NCBI RefSeq assembly: GCF_025506275.1
Contig: NZ_QYCP01000085.1
Location: 59,478-123,477 of the forward strand
Origin: Brevibacterium permense
GTDB taxonomy: Bacteria; Actinomycetota; Actinomycetes; Actinomycetales; Brevibacteriaceae
Direction of reading: 5' to 3'
Length of the DNA stretch: 64,000 nucleotides
Every line of letters begins with the position of its first letter. Position 1 is the first letter of the stretch. A model generated the notes under the pieces. That model saw only the letters and a program-made list of their open reading frames with translations. It made no database searches and was not told the origin of the DNA. Positions 62,656 through 64,000 of this stretch are shown here, in pieces. The position numbers and the translations under genes are program-made.

Positions 62656-63897
62656 CTAGCTTAATGGCAGGTGAGTACCTTCGAGGTCGACGGCGGTCGT
62701 TCCCAGCCACGCAGCCATCGTCATGAGCTCTTCCGTCAGCTCGGTCATGTGCTCCTCCCCCGGCTCCCATGTCACCTGATGAGCACGCAGAATTCCCGCC
62801 GCCCGATCCCTGTGCAGGTCGACTCGCCCGACGAGGCGATCACCGAGGAGGAACGGAGTGACGTAATAGCCGTGCACACGCTTGGCAGCCGGAGTGTAGA
62901 TCTCGATGCGATAGTGGAAGTCGAAGAGCCACTCGATGCGCGGTCGGTAAAAGACCAAAGGATCGAACGGCGCCAGCAGCGCCCGAGAGTTCACGGTGCG
63001 CGGGGTCCGAGCCTCATGCCATTTCAAGGCGGGGACACCTTCCACGTCGACTTCGCGCAGCTCTCCGGAGGCGATGAGTTCGGTGATGGCGGCGTCGGTC
63101 GGTGCCCGCCGCTGCCGAAAGTAGTCGGCGATGTCCTCGGGCCGGGAGATGCCCAGGGCACGTGCCGCGATCCGGGTGAGTTCGAAGACATTGTTCTCGA
63201 CCCCGGATATTCCGCGTGGAAGCTCCGCATTCGGGTCCAGCCCCAGCTGAGGATCATCCGGCGGCCCGTAATTCAGTGGCAGCTGCGGCAGCTCGGGTGA
63301 GACATCGCGAGCCAGTGCATAGATGCGTTCGAAGTGGTCATTGCGTCCGGAGGCGCTGATGACTCCACCGGCGAACAGCGCTTCGAGGGCGATTTTCACC
63401 TGGCTGGGATTCCAACCCCAATGTCCGCGGTGGATCTCCGGCAGACCGTGGTCGACCACCTCGGCGACTTCACGTGCCGTCATCGGCCGGGTGGACAAGG
63501 CAGTGAGGACGCGAGTCTGGAGGTTTCGGAACTCCTCCCCGGTCTCCGGGTGGCGCTGTCCGAAATCGTTGCGCCACCATTCGCTGTGGGCGCGGGCGAA
63601 GTGCTTCCATGTCTGCGGCGGCACGAAGGCCGCGGCGTGTGCCCAGTACTCGACACCCATGCGCGGAGAAGAGTAGAAGAGACGGTCGAGGGTCTCCCGC
63701 GGGTAGGGACCCAGGCGAGAGTAGAAGGGCAGATAGTGGGATCGGACGACTCGGGCTACTGAGTCGATCTGGATCAGTCCCAGGGTGGCGAAGACATTCT
63801 TGAGGTGTCGGGCGGTGACCTTTGCCGGTCGCGGTCGGTCCAGTCCCGTTGCCGCGATCGCCGTCCTGCGGGCCGCGGCCCGTGTCATCCTCTGCAT
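62656..63897 (-). CDS. YcaQ-type winged-helix DNA glycosylase
   Basis: 413 residues of the HTH_42/YcaQ family: ARHLKNVFATLGLIQIDSVA, RVVRSHYLPFYSRLGPYPRE and TLDRLFYSSPRMGVEYWAHA near the N-terminus; PAFVP-type region AAFVPPQTWKHFARAHSEWW; C-terminal ALLAPFDPLVFYRPRIEWLF then DFHYRIEIYTPAAKRVHGYY. Escherichia coli YcaQ (AlkX) and Streptomyces AlkZ homologues unhook alkylated bases and interstrand crosslinks. ATG 63897 is taken; ATG 63888 is an alternative. Confidence 0.9.
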   Translation of the reverse strand: MQRMTRAAARRTAIAATGLDRPRPAKVTARHLKNVFATLGLIQIDSVARVVRSHYLPFYSRLGPYPRETLDRLFYSSPRMGVEYWAHAAAFVPPQTWKHFARAHSEWWRNDFGQRHPETGEEFRNLQTRVLTALSTRPMTAREVAEVVDHGLPEIHRGHWGWNPSQVKIALEALFAGGVISASGRNDHFERIYALARDVSPELPQLPLNYGPPDDPQLGLDPNAELPRGISGVENNVFELTRIAARALGISRPEDIADYFRQRRAPTDAAITELIASGELREVDVEGVPALKWHEARTPRTVNSRALLAPFDPLVFYRPRIEWLFDFHYRIEIYTPAAKRVHGYYVTPFLLGDRLVGRVDLHRDRAAGILRAHQVTWEPGEEHMTELTEELMTMAAWLGTTAVDLEGTHLPLS

Positions 63898-63913
63898 ACC
63901 CCAACGCTATACC

Positions 63914-63983
63914 CCAATTACTACCTGACGGCGGCCCAGCAACCTCGCGCGAGGTTGCTGGGCCGCCGTCAGGTAGTAATTGG
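63914..63983. repeat. Perfect 70-bp palindrome (35-bp arms, no loop)
   Basis: The left arm starts CCAATTACTACCTGACGG and the right arm is its exact reverse complement, meeting at GC-rich CTCGC|GCGAG (63948/63949). It lies between the YcaQ-type gene start and the stop of the next minus-strand gene. It probably acts as a strong terminator or as a mobile intergenic palindrome. Confidence 0.85.
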
Positions 63984-64000
63984 TCAGTCGAGGGCTTCTT
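63984..64000 (-). CDS. Last codons of a minus-strand gene (window edge)
   Basis: TCA at 63984-63986 is a TGA stop on the minus strand preceded by an open frame ending E-A-L-D. It directly abuts the 70-bp palindrome. Too little is visible to identify it. Confidence 0.3.

Overview
The window is high-GC actinobacterial DNA. Mycothiol S-conjugate amidase (mca), a WhiB regulator, a PdtaS-type kinase, an Rv3235-family gene beside secA, DUF4245, DUF4307 and DUF2505 proteins, and a fused biotin carboxylase/BCCP all point that way. I infer a member of the Micrococcales, most likely Brevibacterium or a close relative. I see no tRNA, rRNA, CRISPR array, insertion sequence, integrase or transposase.

Region 1 (about 1-22,340) is an accessory island on the downstream side of ychF. 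Ten short sequences in one orientation, at about 872, 4628, 6554, 7340, 8486, 10152, 11571, 12814 and 18218 and at the true ychF 3' end (22315), each encode on the minus strand the last residues of YchF (VVEFRFNV or a close variant, usually followed by a stop). They cut the island into nine complete modules and one partial one, each of one to six genes. From left to right these are: a VOC protein and a membrane protein; ABM monooxygenase, LysR and the oxygen-linked methionine synthase pair MesX/MesD; a fused Abi_2-MbcA/ParS-like protein; a GNAT acetyltransferase; an HEPN-like orphan; MarR with an NmrA-type reductase; ArsR with an F420/NADP-type reductase; a decayed metal-efflux module; a six-gene oxidoreductase, regulator, MFS, FMN monooxygenase and flavin reductase module; and a 1273-residue probable defence protein. 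The layout resembles an integron cassette array but is anchored on the 3' end of a housekeeping gene. This is the most novel feature of the window.

Region 2 (22.3-49.2 kb) is conserved chromosome: ychF, rmuC, ispH, xseAB, glpX, a beta-carbonic anhydrase, fumC, a PIN-PhoH ATPase, isoprenyl transferase, a hemolysin III-like protein, mca, greA, an AI-2E transporter, an SGNH-like protein with Maf, the acyl-CoA carboxylase alpha subunit, an ECF sigma factor with its DGPF/YCII partner, an LpdA-type flavoprotein, a gamma-carbonic anhydrase-like protein, whiB and a PdtaS-like kinase. Strong hairpin terminators separate several convergent pairs.

Region 3 (49.4-64.0 kb) holds the giant NAD-glutamate dehydrogenase, two small conserved proteins, an orphan CpaE-like/SAF pair, a BldC-like DNA-binding protein, a LysM/Rv3235 pair, secA and a YcaQ-type glycosylase. 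It ends in a perfect 70-bp palindrome.
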